NCBI GenBank assembly: GCA_037903475.1
Contig: JBAJFG010000086.1
Span: 744,001-808,000 of the forward strand
Source: Ancylostoma caninum
Taxonomy: Eukaryota; Nematoda; Chromadorea; Rhabditida; Ancylostomatidae
Length of the DNA stretch: 64,000 nt
Reading direction: 5' to 3'
The notes beneath the pieces are model-generated. The model saw nothing but the letters and a program-made list of their open reading frames with translations, was not told the origin of the DNA and made no database searches. The translations under genes were made by a program, and so were the position numbers. Shown here piece after piece: positions 33,517 through 46,650 of the stretch. The stretch's first letter is position 1; each line of letters opens with the position of its first letter.

Positions 33517-36500
33517 TTAAAACTCACAAACAAACTGAATCATCTCCTTCCTGAGCAGAGGCTGACATGTGACATAGATGGGAAGGCGAAGACAAGAGGC
33601 GACAATTGTCAGCAGTGACAATGTGTCAACTGACAAGACGTAGAATGGGAGATACCTGAAAATGCACATGAGTTTGGCAGGACCGAGTAAGGAACTGAGG
33701 GACTCACTTCTGGAAGAGACTGTCAGAGTCCAGGTACTCCCAGATGGTGATTATGACTGACAGCAGGTTGCTCATCAAATAGGTACAGACGAGGATGACC
33801 AGGGTACGAGTGGCAGCACGGATACGGGCCTGAAAAAATCTAAAATAAAATCTAAAAAAAAAGAATCTAAGTGTACAAGGTGTGGAATTGGTTATGGGGT
33901 AGTCAAAGGCTCGCTCATCATTGCATTGACACATTTGAATCGTAAATGGAATCACTGATATGGCTTCTAACCCAAGGTCAGCGTGAAAATTCAACAGCAT
34001 TCAACTACGTAGCTAGCGGGCATACTTCTCAGAGACAACTGATTACCAGCAAATCTTTTATTCCTTATTCTTTTGTATGTGTCCCATCCTGATTCGTTGA
34101 ACATTGTCTGAGGATCCGTGTATCCAGGTCCGGTCCGCTTTTTTTGGGGGAAAAAATCCCATCTTTTCTCCCAAACATCCCTCTCACACTATCTCGGATT
34201 CTCACTAACAGTGATCCAGAAAAACACCTGGTCTAGATACTTGAAAAATCATAAGCAGAACATCGTGATCCGCTAAAATATGGAGCATTCCCAGTTTCTT
34301 CAATGCGCCGCTCACGAAAACAACTTTAAAATTCGGGTTACCGAGTCCGCTTCAAGGTTGGCACCACAAAAGTGCTGGGAACATTGGTGCATTGATCCAG
34401 ATACTTAGTTGTTGGATGACTTCTCCATTCATCTTAGCATTCAATGAAGAAATCATTTACAATTCCAGCATTTATACTTGATAGCGCAGTCAATGAGAAG
34501 GATGAGAATAAACGACATAGATATAAAACTGTGGGGACCAGTTCTCGCAGAATCGTTTAGCGAAAAACAGCCAAGAATATCCAGGTAGGAATACCCCTAA
34601 AATAATCTCTATGTTTGAAAATGTACAGTCCGGTCTGGCAGCCACTGCAAATGGGCGCCGGCGGGCGCCGGCCGCCGCCACCCTCCGGCGCCCCGGTATT
34701 AATGAGCTATAAATCACTCGAGCTTGGGAGAAAGCGAAGAAAAATACAATTTTAGTCTATAGTAGACAGGGTAGATAAGCCTAACCCTATGCTTAAGAAT
34801 GGGTTTAAGGCTTAGGCTTAGGCTTCACAGGAGTGGCCCCAGCCAACTCCCTTTTCACCTAAATTTCTAAGATAAACTACGATAATTGTAAGTGTAAGTA
34901 AAAGTGGACACCATTTGTATGTTGCATCGGGTGCGCGCATAGCTCAGTGGGTTGAGCGAATGATCGACGTTGTGGTGGTCAGGGGATCGAATCCTGCCGT
35001 GTGCCCTCGTTTTGCAAATACATATAGTATACTGCCTACGACTGCTGCAGTTATCTAACAAACTCCAACATAAAAAGTAGCCCGGATGGCTCAGTGGTTT
35101 GAGCGGCAGATTGCAATCTGTCCCTATCGCTGGTTCCACTCCGTTGGAGATCCAGAGTTAAGTATCGCAGTGTTTGGGGTTCACTGCTTGGAACGTCCCC
35201 CGTTATTTCCTTCGGGTAGTCCAGGAAGGCATCCGGCAACGTTTTGCATGAATTTCGAAGACAAACTACGATAAGTGTAAGTGTAAGTAATAGTGGAAAA
35301 CTCTTCCGAAAATAAACTACGATAAGTGTATGTGTAAGTGATAGTAATAGTGTAAGTAATAGTGAAAAACCACTTTTCCAAAGTTGAGCGAAACCGGGAG
35401 AGAGTAACTCCGCCGTAAAGGACTGCTCCAGGAAAGGTAAATGACAGCGGCAGAACTACTTCGCAATGGATATGGAACAATTTATACGGATTTCCATTAT
35501 TTCTGAGGATCCCGAATTGGATGAGCTTTATTATTCAGATGGGATAACTGAAGTACTGTGTCCATCTATAGAAGAATAACGGCCATTTTTGTATTCGCGA
35601 AGCAGTGTACCATAGCAGAAAATGGAAGTTTAGTACGCATAGATTTCGTGGTATCCTTTTGAAGTGTTTTTTTTTTTCGAAAGATCTACAGTCATTGTTA
35701 TCATTGTAATCAATGTATGATTGGCAGCAGACTTTTAAAGGGAATCATCATCAAAACATGGATGTTCAAGGGCAAAGAGCACGAAAGGGTGAAGAAACTA
35801 AACTAGGAAGCTCTGAGTGGACAAAAAGGGAATGACACTCCCAACGAGAAAAAGAAACGGGCAGAAAGGTTGGAGGTCCTTGGAAAAAAAATCAAAAGAA
35901 GCGGCTCATAGATTGCCATTAAATTCCGATTCTTCTTCCACTCTTCAGCCGCATGCGTGAGAAATCTACTTTACTTCCCACCTTTCCACTGAGCATTTTT
36001 CTGCAAAGGACACAGGAGTGGAAATCCTTGAAGAATCCAGAAAAACTTTCTACATTTGTCTACAAAATTTCACTTTTTCATTCAGATACAGGGCAAAAAC
36101 GTATGAAATTCTCTTTACTCGCCGAGTTACCAGTGTACATATCTCTTCCCGCTACACCATGTAACCCCTTAGCATACCTTCTTTTGCTTCACACTTTGCT
36201 TGTCTTGGCTGTGAGTAGTTGTCTTCAACGAGTTTGCGTGTTCCTGCAGCCTGAAATTCAGAAAAGTGACATAAACGAAGCAAAAGGTTGCTTTTCTCAT
36301 TTTTTTCCCTTTTCGAAGCAGCATTCTTGAGTATTTGCAAACTCAAAATGCCTAGGTCACGTTGTCCCCGTAAAAAAACGTGACACAAGTAACAATATTG
36401 TCAGCAGGATGACAAGAGATTACTTCGCTTCGGTTGACAAAATCCTTTCGTCTGTCTCTGAATCACTGATGGCCGACGCGACGACAACAAAACGGCGTCA

Positions 36501-39500
36501 TGCCGTCTTATTCACTCTGACTTCTTTCGCCGAAGTCATCGATGTGTGAATCTACTAAGAATACTCTCGTATTCATCAGAGACGTGGAAAACCCAGGAAT
36601 CATAGCAGAGGTCTAGTTCCAAAAAATTTCGATTGGTTGTAGTGCAAACCGCGGACTTTTTCAGAATTTTCTTAGAAACAGGGCTACCCGGAAACAGGCA
36701 GTGGTGAGTTTCTGGATAAAGGGCGCAGGAGGACGGCAAATTTCAAATTTAGTTTGAACTTTGTTCCGAATAAATTTAAATAATTAAAAACCCCATAGAG
36801 AAATCATTAACAAACCTATAGATAAGTCCAGCGTTGAGGTAAAGAAGGATGAAGAACGGTGCCAGGATGGTGAATATATTCCTGAAATTTAGAGGTTTAC
36901 TTCAGTATCCCTGTTTCTATGTGAATATGAAGGACCCTATTAAACACCTCATAGGACTCCACCGCTAAAGATAAAATTTTCAAAAAGAAAACAGTTCTAT
37001 TTTTTGATCTACACCCCCCCCCCCTTACCACTAAGGAAACCCCTCCAGAATTCGGAGGGCAATAAATGCGTGAATAAATGACAAAATAAGCATTTTTTAC
37101 TGGCAACGTGATTTTTTTGGATGTTTATCTTGGGTATAGCGATAATAATTTCTGAACCCATTTTTTGGGCCAACTTTCATTTCAAATATTGCCTCTGGCA
37201 TAATGCCCTGACTTCGAATGACCGAACATTCAAGTCTTTTTCGGCATCCGACTATGAATTATCGAAGGCACTTGTGGTAAAGAAGAGTGGTTACCAATTG
37301 GACAGATGGACAAACAGATAGGCAGACAAACAGGCAAGTAAACAGACCCATAGAGATAGAAACCCGCAGACAGACAGACAAACTGATAGACCAAGAGACA
37401 GACAAACATACAGACAGCGAGTGACTTTAGGAGCGACTTACCTAAAGTAAAACCTCCAAATCTTGTTGAATAACTGATGCTCCATAACGAGACTGGATGG
37501 CCTCACTTCCCATTCGGCTAGGCCACCAATACAGTAAGGATTTTTCATAATCTGGAAGTATCAGTGAATATCACAACACTAGAGACCGCATGCATCACTG
37601 AGATTACCCAGGGTAAACGTTTTGAACGTGTAAGCTACCCAAATTTGCCCATCGTCAAAAGCGGCGTCGACACTTTTACCATGGGCAATCTCAACTATGC
37701 ATCAGGTTTAGAATTTTCTATGGAAGAGGAAAAATGAACAACCGAAAAACGAATACGCAAATTAGATTCTCTTTTTTTCTAGGGAACAAAAATTTTCTTT
37801 TTTTTTCTAAAATCACTATTTTTTATTTACTACTTTTTCTGTGAATCCTCTCAGCAAAAAACCGCATAAGGCATTGACTCACCGTAAGTTCATTGAGAAT
37901 CGTCCCTTTACTGACGATACCACACATCACCGCTATAAAAGCGATGGTTTTGCGATGATTCTGCAGGAATTTCACTTTGTCGCTATTGACAGTGATACAG
38001 TACCTGGAATGCTGTCGCAAATTGAAGCTGTTCAATAAATCTGGATGGGAATTTATACCTTTCAATAGCAGCGAAAGTGATCAGGTAAGTGGATGCAGTG
38101 ATTGCAATGTGGGAGATGGTCAACATCGGCACCATGTATGTGACCCTGGAAATGGTAAATATCCAAAATTAGTTCTTATGTTATGTACTGGTGAAATATA
38201 AGGTTCAGAAGCTCAAAAACAAGTTCCCAATCGTATATGAAACTTGCTCGCCCAAAAGCTTTTGCCTTCTTTCATTGACAATCTGCGAAAACAAGTTGTC
38301 GACAAGCTTTTCGGCGGGCAACTTGTCGGCAAGGAAGTGTGAAAACAGGTTGTCGACAAGCTTTTGGGCGAGCAAGTTGCAGACGCGGAAAAACTTTTTT
38401 TCTGGCGTTCTGAAGGGAAACAGTTTCTGATTTAGTTATTCATCTTCTATTCATTTGCCTAGTAGTCTGTCTTCATTTTTTCTCTGTTTCCTTTTTTTTG
38501 TTCTCTACAATGCTGTAACTTTGCCTTGCTCATGTTTTTTTCCCTTTCACTTTCTTTTTTTTCATTTACTACGATGCTGTAACTTGATCTTTACCGAACC
38601 CCATGTTTTTTTTTCCTCGTAGCTTTCCTTTTTCCTCGAACTCTCGACTACTCATCACCGTCTTTCCTCCTTTTTCCGGATTCATCGCATTCCTAAAGGT
38701 CGTCAGTACACCTCTTGCCAAATAGGTCCTTCTTAGCCTTAGAGGTCTATGGGTAGACTAAACAGACAGGGAGTGCATGCACTCGTGATGTTTACCAAAT
38801 TTCTTCGAACGTCTTCTAGAAATTTCTTCCTAAAAATAAACTTTTGAGGGTAATGTAGTACTTATTCTGGCTCTTGGAAAGTGTACACTACCCATAGCGA
38901 CATAAAATGACAAAGTCTTGAAGGTTTACGAAATGTATATACAAAGAAACCTGTACCGATATTCATTCAATAGGGCAAACAATTCTAGAGCGATTGCTAT
39001 ATCTAATCGATTTATTGATACTTTCATTGTCAATAGACCACTCTAGCGTCAACAGCTCATATTTTAGCTGTGATGTCCCACTGAAATCGCTATAATAACA
39101 ACACATAGTCTGACCCCTCGTCAATGGAGTCTGTGTAACAGGAATTCGCACATAGCGCGAGAGAAGAACAGCTGTTCTTTCGTGACATGTTGAAGAGTTT
39201 CTGTCCACGCAAGAAAGAAATATTCTCGGAATTTTTCTCAATAGAATAATTCACGGAGACAGTGGATCAGGTTTCAAAATAGATGTGAATCATTCATCAA
39301 TTCACTGGGAGGCTCTAAATGAAGCTTTTGGCTAATAGAGGAAGTGCCGGCCGGAGACTCGCCCAATAATGTTTGCCCCATTTCTACTAAAATCTGACAA
39401 GGGAAGGGCACGAGGCTAACCCCGGGGATCGAACCGAAACGTCCATTTTTGGTAACATTGTTTAAGACGATGTCAATGTATGTATATCATTTTTACCCAA

Positions 39501-42500
39501 TGGTCCTAATGCGCGCAGAAGAGCCGGTTAAAGACTTTTCGGCGCCATTCATCTTTCTCGCGCCGGAGATTCTTGAGAAGGTTTTCTTAACCGAAACGTT
39601 GCATGTGTAGGTTATTTGAGGTGCTGAACACGAATATCGTATCCATTTCGCTCCCTAACGCCATTTTGTAGGGTGACGGTTGGTCACGGTGGCATGCAAT
39701 AGTATAATCATAGTTGCTTTGAGTGAATGACATATTCTCAACATCTTTCACATTTGTCAGTAAAAATTTCGTCCAGAAACTAATGCAGATTCTCCACCAT
39801 TAGCTTTATATGGATGTTTTTTCTTGTTGTTTTGGCTCTGGCCTATTTTTACTGATCAGCCTATTTCCGTCCCTTTTCTTCCTTTCAGTTGCTACTATTC
39901 TAACCCATACTATCTTAATCTTTTGCTCTTCTGATGGCACACCCTTTGGTGTACGCATATATAAACATAATAAAAAAAACAAGTAGACGTTCATTGATTG
40001 GATCCCAGGTCATTTTCCGCACCCCGGAATAGCCATGAATCTCGTCAAAAATGTTGACAAATAAATGACGGATGTGGCCGTAAATTGAATTTCGGCCAGG
40101 AGACAAAACGGGTGCATGTGATTGCAAATGAGCAAACAATGATGAGGAGATTTCTGAACACCTAATGCGTCATCCGACGTCCTAAATTAAATATTTTCCG
40201 TGGAAGTGGCATAAAGCATAGGCGGAAAATGACCCCTAAATTAGTTCTAAATTTGGACAGGAGGTGAATTATTGTGAATCATTTATATGCTTTCGTTCCT
40301 GGAACCTTCGCAAAGAATGGAATTTCAGGCGAAGGAGAGGTCAAGAAACTTACCAAAGAGCTTTGAGCGTATAGCTAGCCGTCCAGTTGGTGAGCACCTT
40401 GTTGGACATTACTGCTATGTACGAGACGCCAATGAAAACGTCAAACAAGGAGAGCAGCAACAGGTACAAGTTGTATGAGTTCCTGAAACAATGCAAATAC
40501 TGACATAAAAGCGGGTACACTAGCATTCTTTAGAATGCATGGAAGGTCATCTCACTCTCCAGACAGGATTCTTGGTCCACAAGTGCTACCTAATCAAGTC
40601 AAAAGGGATCTCTTGCCCTAAAGGCCCAATTCCCTTCGGAAAAACAACAAGTCCCGGGGGAATTAGGATTTTGGATGCATGTCAACCAGTCATAGGGCAG
40701 ACTGACGAATAATTACCCTAATGAGACGTCAATAACTAGAAGACCAGTCATCAAAAATTGGCCGCATGAGTGAGCATGTCCGTAAATGCACCTAACTACA
40801 TAACGACAGAGTTCCTAGAAGGTGTCTTGTTTCTATTCAGAGAGTAAAGTTTAGCAACTGAATGATGGAGACGTCTTCTGCAATGATAACAAGCTATGAA
40901 AGGTGTGTTTCGGGTGAAACTTCTCCAGGAAGTTGCCAATTCTGGTTGAAGTAGGTTGCCTTGGACGATGAAATCCATGAGGCATGCAAGCCTTGCGCGA
41001 AATCACGTAGCTTACAGCTTACACAAGGAAGTCCTGTAATTCAGGAAGGATATTTTCACTTCTAAGGCTATATTCATTAAGGATCCAGCGGCTTGGTGTC
41101 AAGACGTAGCAATAGAGCTAAATTGGGTTGTCAGTCAAAGAAAACTCATTATAATAGGATATAATCTTATTTAATTGGTTTACATTTATATGTATATAAA
41201 TTTATATTTAAGAGGAATCTGAATAAACATCTGGGCTATCTAAATAATTTCGAGGAAAAAAATGTGATCCTTTAAAATTTTGGGGGAAAACTATTAAATA
41301 GTACAATTTTAAGTATTTGTTTAATTGTTTGTGAAGTTTGAGCTCACCATATCTGCACACTGTAGGTTAGTAATTGAACAGTTAGTTGAAAAGTTATACT
41401 TCTTACCCATTGTTGAGCTAATACATGTCTTCCAGAATAGCCAGCAGTAATAGCGCAACAAAAACCGAAATCTACAGAGCAATTAGTTGTTTTAAAGCAT
41501 TAAAAATGAAAAAAAAATATTCTATTCATATTTCCCTCGAATCCGTAACATTCTTCCTGGTTCTTACACGGAAATGTTGTTTGAAAATTTAAGGAAATTG
41601 TAACGAGATTTCCAGCGTTTTTCTGGAAGCTGAGGTAATCGAATGTTCCCGCAATTTTCACATGCATGATTCCACAAAATTACGCCTTGGAACTGAGCTC
41701 TGGTGAGAATTTTGGTAAATGAATGAACGTGCTCCATAGCCAATAATGTGACCCAAGTAAAAGCAATCGGTGAGAATTGCCCAGTCAATGGAAGCTTCGA
41801 GAGAATTGCCGTCGTTGATGTTGAAGAGTGGGTTTTTTCTATATTTTCTAGAAATTTACTGAAATCGAGCTTTTATTCTTATTTCTAGCTGCCAGAGGGC
41901 AAGGCGAAATGGTTCTTGATTGAATGTGGTCCAAAACCAATTCGAAGAATCCAAGAAAGTGAACACTCAGGTTAAAATTTGGAAACGATGATACTGCTGG
42001 TCGTATTGCATCACAGGATAACGCCCTCGTGGCCTGCCGCGCCGCATCACCTACGCGATACGGCTGCTATTGTCGGGTGTTTGACGGTATGACGTCTTGT
42101 GTATGCTTTCATCCAAACATATCGCGCATGAAGGCAAGGACATTAAGAAAACTGTGGAGAACCGGCCGACAACAACAATGTCCAGATGGTCTGCCGCGTG
42201 CGCGAGCGGTGCGGCGCGGCAAACCAGACGGGCGGGATTCTGTGGTGCAAGAGTGATTAACCAGCAATGTTGGTAGATTTGGAGAAGTACAGAGTTTTCA
42301 ACTGATGTGATAATTGAATCTCAATATCGATTCCTCTTGCAAAGAAAAAACTTCACGCTTATCCTCTCAATATTTAATAATATTCAGTTCTTAAAGTTCT
42401 CCTACTCACATTTTTCTTGTTTTTCCATTCTTTTTCACTCATTTTTATTTGTTTTTGGTACTATTTTTTCCAAAACAAGGTCAATCTCATGCAGCTAGAG

Positions 42501-45013
42501 AACTGATCCAAACTGTCTTTTTCGCTGGATAACAGCGAAATTTCAGAAATTTCCAGACCAAATTTTCTAGATTCCTATGGAAGATCCCCGGATTTGATTC
42601 TTACATAGGGATTAAGTGCCATGCCAAATTAGATAGCATTATAGTGAATAACGTTTATATTCCGTGCCGATCATTGATTCCTGAAAAGTAGCAGGAAGAA
42701 CTGGCATAAAGAGATTTGTGAATACCTCGTTTATGATTCCGGATGTGGTTGAGAACAATGCCGGACAACTGCCACTAAATTAGCAGGGAAAGTTCGAACG
42801 TTCAAGATGGAGCCTCTCAATCTGAGTCCCATTGTTCCTCGTGTTTTTCTATTATTAGCGTTATCCCAATGGCTCTTAGAGAGTTCAAGCATTTAGAATT
42901 AGGCGCAAGCACTTCAGCTATTAACAACAATTATCAAAGTAAAACCACTTGCGGCTCTCCGACGAAGTGGGAGATTCGCGTCATGCTATTGAACGTCGGT
43001 TTGGACGAGTTGTCCTATCGTATTTCCTCCTCGGGGCTTTAAAAGGTCAATTATTAATGCCCTGCCGATTATGGGAAAACACTTGGGATTTCCCTGTTTT
43101 CAGCTGTTGTCTTCTAAAGAAGTGTCCTAATCTATGAGATCACTTCCCGATTGGCCGGAAAAACAAGAGTTCACCTGCTCACTAACCGATCTCCTTCGGT
43201 TACTCATCAAAAATATCCGCGAAAATTCCGGAAATCGCCTGTTTCCCACGCAAATTGCCACGGGTCAAGTGGTTTGTGCTCACCTCGTGAAGCCCGCACA
43301 TGCAACCCCGTACACACGAAAATATATGGAAAATATTGAATTATTGAAGAGCCACAAAAACAATGTTGGACGAGCAAAACACTGCTGCGACCATTGTTGT
43401 CTCATTATTTACTGAGTGACAAGTGGGTTGCGACTAATTGTCGATGCGAGTTGTTGACAACTTTATGCGAAACGTGACTAGGAAGAGCAGAGCAGCATGA
43501 TACTGCTGAAGTATACAGAGATATTTAACGAATATTCTAGAAAATCATGATTCTGGAAGAAATAAGCATGAATTTTGAGATAAGATTGTTTTTCTGAGCA
43601 TTTTCTGGAGGAAAGGAAGCAAGAACACTCAATTTTTCCTAGTAGTCCTCAATTAGACTATTGTTTTTTAAATTTCATTACTGCTACTTATTATCATTTG
43701 CGATTTTTAGATCCTTCTCACCTTAAGATTATACTCCTAACCCGAGAAATGCCGATAATCAGAAGGAGCAAGGTCTAAGCGTGTTCTATTATGTCAGTAT
43801 GCAACGGTATGGATTTATCCATGCGTATATCTCGGATAATTTGTCCAATCACGTAAAAGGTAGTGAACTGGTCCTCTTCTCGAAAAAAAAAAGATGACCA
43901 CCTTGGAGAAGCTTGGATGCTTATATCCATTTATTTATCTTATTATATTTTTTATATTTTTCATTTTATTTTTATTATTTTTTTATATTTCTATAGGGGC
44001 ATTTATTCACTGAACAAGGGTATCCACTTCGTAAAATTCCGCGGGTATCCGCCAAATAACAGCTCAATTTGATCAAACTTCCTCCATAAGAATCGAGAAG
44101 TCCGATAAAATTTGAAACATGAAGGTTTCCGTGGGTGCGATCTTAAAACTATGGAGAATTCTCGATAAATTTTGTTCCTAACATTTTTTTTTGTTTTGTT
44201 TTGTCTTTTTTCCATACTACGTAGGTTCTGAGTATGTTGTTCTGACACTTTCTGTTTTCCTCCTTAGTATTGTCTTCCAAACTATGCCTGTCACGTGCGC
44301 ATCCAGAGTGTATTATATAAATGAATAAATAAGTAGATAAGTAAGTAAATAAGTAAATTCCTTTGAATACTTCAATAAATCACACTTCCCTGCCTGCTGC
44401 GGGGAAAATTGCTGTTTTCCTTTCAAAACGATGAAATCGCAGAATCGCTGCTGCTCCAACTACTAATTAGCCCGAAGAGCGAAAAATGCTATCTAGGGGC
44501 AATATCGTGCGAAAAACCAAATCACATGCTAAATAGCTGCCTTTGCAGGGGAAATGATCGGAGAGGGAGGGATTGAGGAAGTGTTGGGAAGGAAATGAGC
44601 AGAGATTAGGTCGATGTTTCCAGGAAATAAGTGTGAGAGAGAGAAATTTGCCGTGGAATCTCGGGATTCATGCTTAGATTCTCTCTTAAAATGCCTACAA
44701 ATGCATTATTTTAGTAGAAAGTGGTTTCACCCCTTCCTGGCTCACGTATACTTCCGGATAGCTAAAAATTCCCCATGACGTCCCCCGCCCCAAAAAAAGG
44801 TAAAGCTCAAAGAACGCACCTGTGCTGTTTGCTAGTGGCGAACACGACGAAAATAAAGCTGTTGAACAGGATGCTTATGATGGATATCGTGACGCCGAAC
44901 ACTACGACCAGCCAGAATCGTGGCACCAGAAAGTAGTCGTCAACCTTGTTGCACTCTTCCGCTACGTACGTCAACAATGACGCAGTGTCATTCAACTCCG
45001 TCGCGTTATCCAT
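33517..45013 (-). CDS. Rhodopsin-like (class A) neuropeptide-type GPCR
   Basis: Nine exons: 44820-45013, 40354-40482, 38059-38145, 37883-38003, 37442-37551, 36816-36881, 36178-36250, 33708-33829 and 33517-33655. They sum to 1041 bp, 346 residues plus TAA, all introns GT-AG and in phase. N-terminus: two sequons (N3, N8) and C21. TM1 about 33-58 (WLVVVFGVTISIISILF). TM2 has LLLSLFDVFIGVSYIAV (Asp79). ECL1 has sequon N97. TM3 ends FAAIERYC, an ERY in place of DRY (136-138). ECL2 has NPYCIGG (C184). TM5 is TILAPFFILLYLNAGLIYR. ICL3 is basic. TM6 is ATRTLVILVCTYLMSNLLSV. TM7 has SLLTIVASCLRLPIY, with NPxxY replaced by RLPIY (324-328). The overall style resembles nematode FMRFamide-receptor-like GPCRs; ligand and orthologue are not assigned. 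Intron 1 is 4.3 kb; introns 3 and 8 are 55 and 52 bp. Introns 2, 4 and 7 carry repeats. Confidence 0.92.
34929..35006 (+). other. tRNA-like module 1 (element copy 1)
   Basis: Box A-like TAGCTCAGTGGG and box B-like GGATCGAATCC. The D arm (GCTC...GAGC) and T arm (CAGGG-loop-TCCTG) can pair, and GGG/CCC ends allow a wobble-rich acceptor stem, but the anticodon arm is poor. Probably a SINE-type Pol III promoter relic, not a functional tRNA. Confidence 0.6.
35080..35154 (+). other. tRNA-like module 2 (element copy 1)
   Basis: TGGCTCAGTGG fits box A perfectly and GGTTCCACTCC fits box B closely. CAGATTGCAATCTG forms an anticodon-like hairpin with a loop too short for a real tRNA. Derived from a tRNA; function unlikely. 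Confidence 0.6.
37308..37420. repeat. Degenerate (CAGA/GACA)n microsatellite in GPCR intron 5
   Basis: Repeated CAGACAGACAAAC-like units with GATAGA interruptions; lies just downstream (minus sense) of GPCR exon 5. Confidence 0.8.
37583..37705. mobile_element. MITE family M, copy 1 (GPCR intron 4)
   Basis: TIR outline GCATGCATCACTGAGATTAC then CCAGGGTAAACG, with the inverse at the right end; about 120 bp, non-coding. Three more copies lie at 49.1, 52.6 and 54.7 kb. Confidence 0.8.
38215..38410. repeat. GTCGACAAG-type degenerate repeat, block 1 (GPCR intron 2)
   Basis: AACAAGTTGTCGACAAGCTT and close variants recur about four times with related GCGAGCAAGTT segments, in both orientations. The same motif set is found at 62.0-62.5 kb. 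Confidence 0.7.
39300..39680 (-). repeat. Possible SINE/dispersed repeat with box B (GPCR intron 2)
   Basis: The minus strand carries GGTTCGATCCCC, a perfect Pol III box B (39425-39437). No box A was identified upstream. Near 39617-39645 the minus strand has ATATTCGTGTTCAGC, the motif of the satellite at 0.3-1.3 kb. Composite repeat; classification uncertain. Confidence 0.4.
42025..42250. repeat. GC-rich imperfect inverted repeat in GPCR intron 1
   Basis: CTGCCGCGCCGCATCACC (near 42029) is inverted as GCGGTGCGGCGCGGCAAACC (near 42207), with TTGTCGG-type segments further inside. It stands out from AT-rich surroundings. Possibly a fold-back MITE. Confidence 0.45.
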
Positions 45014-45091
45014 GACGCTAAGCGTTGTCTAAGCGGTCGCTGCTAGAATTTGCACGTCCGACAGCCAGATGCAAGTCGTCGTGGTGTAGTT
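45014..45091 (-). promoter_or_regulatory. Probable 5' UTR with splice or trans-splice acceptor of the GPCR gene
   Basis: On the minus strand, ACAATTTCAG ends at 45092, giving a 78-nt leader before the ATG. It is a good nematode 3' splice site and could accept either a spliced leader or an upstream non-coding exon; the sequence alone does not decide. Confidence 0.45.
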
Positions 45092-45099
45092 CTGAAATT

Positions 45100-46110
45100 G
45101 TAGGCTCGTAGTTAGCTGGATGAGCGCTGACCCGCGAGAACGGAAATCCGCGCTATTGAAACACGACGGACGCGCGTAGAGACAAGCAACACGATTAGAA
45201 TGCAGTTGTATGCACTGACCAGGAAGGACAGCGTTTAAATCCACACCCCCCGTTCGAACTCTTGAAAGGAAATGACAGTGAAAAACTCGAAAAGTGCATA
45301 GCAATCGAGGAAAATTCAAGGAAAAAAGGCAATTTCGTCATTATGAACGCTGCGGCCGGATGTGAGCAGGCGGATCCGGGTAGCGAAGATGTGAACGTGG
45401 TGTTCTCACTGGATATTTAGACATTCTAGTAGATAGCTGTGATCCTCACAACAAAGAGATTTTCCCAAGCTTGTTTGAAGCCCTAGAAGATCTCATTTAT
45501 AGCCTGTTATCCAGAAAACATTCCAATCTTCGAGAGAAACACGCGATCTTTGGAGGTGTGGTACAGGCTAATAAGGGGTACATCTGCTATTTATTATGTC
45601 TGTATTCCTCTAATCAACTAATACTTAAATATGCACAGGTGGTTCTGTGAGGAGATGTAGTAAATAGCTCACTACTGTTCACTCCAGATGAGGACATCGA
45701 ATGGGAGGATATAAATTTTCAAAAACAAAGCTGAAAATGAGTATACGTGAGCTGGAATCTACACAAGTACATAGAAGGAAGGGAATACAGTCAATTGTTT
45801 CTAGAGGTTCGAAAATCAAGAAGTTAGGAAGGAATAAGAGAAAATGAGGAAGGAAAAGGATAAAAAAAGCTACGGCCCTCGCTTGGACCATCACTGATCC
45901 AGAAATGCAGGGCTAGAGATGACTGTTGCCCACTAACCACTAAAAAAATTTCCCCGTAGCTAACAGTTATTGTCCTTTGTAGCAAGATCCATGAACGTCC
46001 CTTGTAAGGTGATGAGTTATCCATTCTTCTTGACTGGACGAGTTGCAAATGAGTATGATCCGTTGAAAAAACCCCTCCTACAGCAATGACAAGTTATTCT
46101 GAACATAACA
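45100..46110. other. Upstream region of the GPCR gene, nothing recognised
   Basis: No exon or repeat was recognised. Promoter elements of the GPCR may lie here but no TATA motif stands out. Confidence 0.4.
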
Positions 46111-46425
46111 AGGACATACAGTCCGGTCCGGCAGCCACTGCAAATAAGCGCCGGCGGGCGCCGGCCGCCGCCCGCCACCCTCCGGCGCCCCGGTATTAAT
46201 GAGTTATAAATCACTCGAGCTTGGGAGAAAGCGAAGAAAAATACAATTTTAGTCCATAGTAGACAGGGTAGATAAGCCTAACCCTATGCTTAAGAATGGG
46301 TTTAAGGCTTAGGCTTAGGCTTCACAGGAGTGGCCCCACCCAACTCCCTTTTCACCTAAATTTCTAAGATAAACTACGATAAGTGTAAGTGTAAGTAAGA
46401 TTGGACACTATTTGTATGTTGCATC

Positions 46426-46503
46426 GCGTGCGCGCATAGCTCAGTGGGTTGAGCGAATGATCGACGTTGTGGTGGTCAGGGGATCGAATCCTGCCCTGTG
46501 CCC
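46426..46503 (+). other. tRNA-like module 1 (element copy 2)
   Basis: Same as 34929-35006 with minor substitutions: TAGCTCAGTGGG and GGATCGAATCC are preserved, the acceptor ends are weaker. Confidence 0.55.
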
Positions 46504-46576
46504 CCGTTTTGCAAATACATATAGTATGCTGCCTACGACTGCTGCAGTTATCTAACAAACTCCAACATAAAAAGTA

Positions 46577-46650
46577 GCCCGGATGGCTCAGTGGTTTGAG
46601 TGGCAGATTGCAATCTGTCCCTATCGCTGGTTCCACTCCGTTGGAGATCC
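46577..46650 (+). other. tRNA-like module 2 (element copy 2)
   Basis: Same as 35080-35154: TGGCTCAGTGG, CAGATTGCAATCTG and GGTTCCACTCC are preserved. Confidence 0.55.

Larger units (their letters stand above)
34626..35628. mobile_element. Truncated copy of the 1.19-kb TIR/tRNA-like element (GPCR intron 7)
   Basis: Matches 46119-47051 closely from the terminal CAGTCCGGT through the GC-rich block GGCGCCGGCGGGCGCCGGC-type sequence, the two tRNA-like modules and the AAATGGAAG block. It then stops, so the right TIR is missing. A TA precedes the left end (34624-34625). It lies within GPCR intron 7. Confidence 0.85.

Noticed and set aside
34929..35154. Functional tRNA genes
   Set aside because: Boxes A and B are present, but anticodon arms are poor or the loop too short, and both lie inside a duplicated mobile element.
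34867..35480. Antisense frames in the tRNA-like element (repeated at 46364-46926)
   Set aside because: They are conserved only because the element is duplicated, and they translate tRNA-like and simple-repeat DNA.
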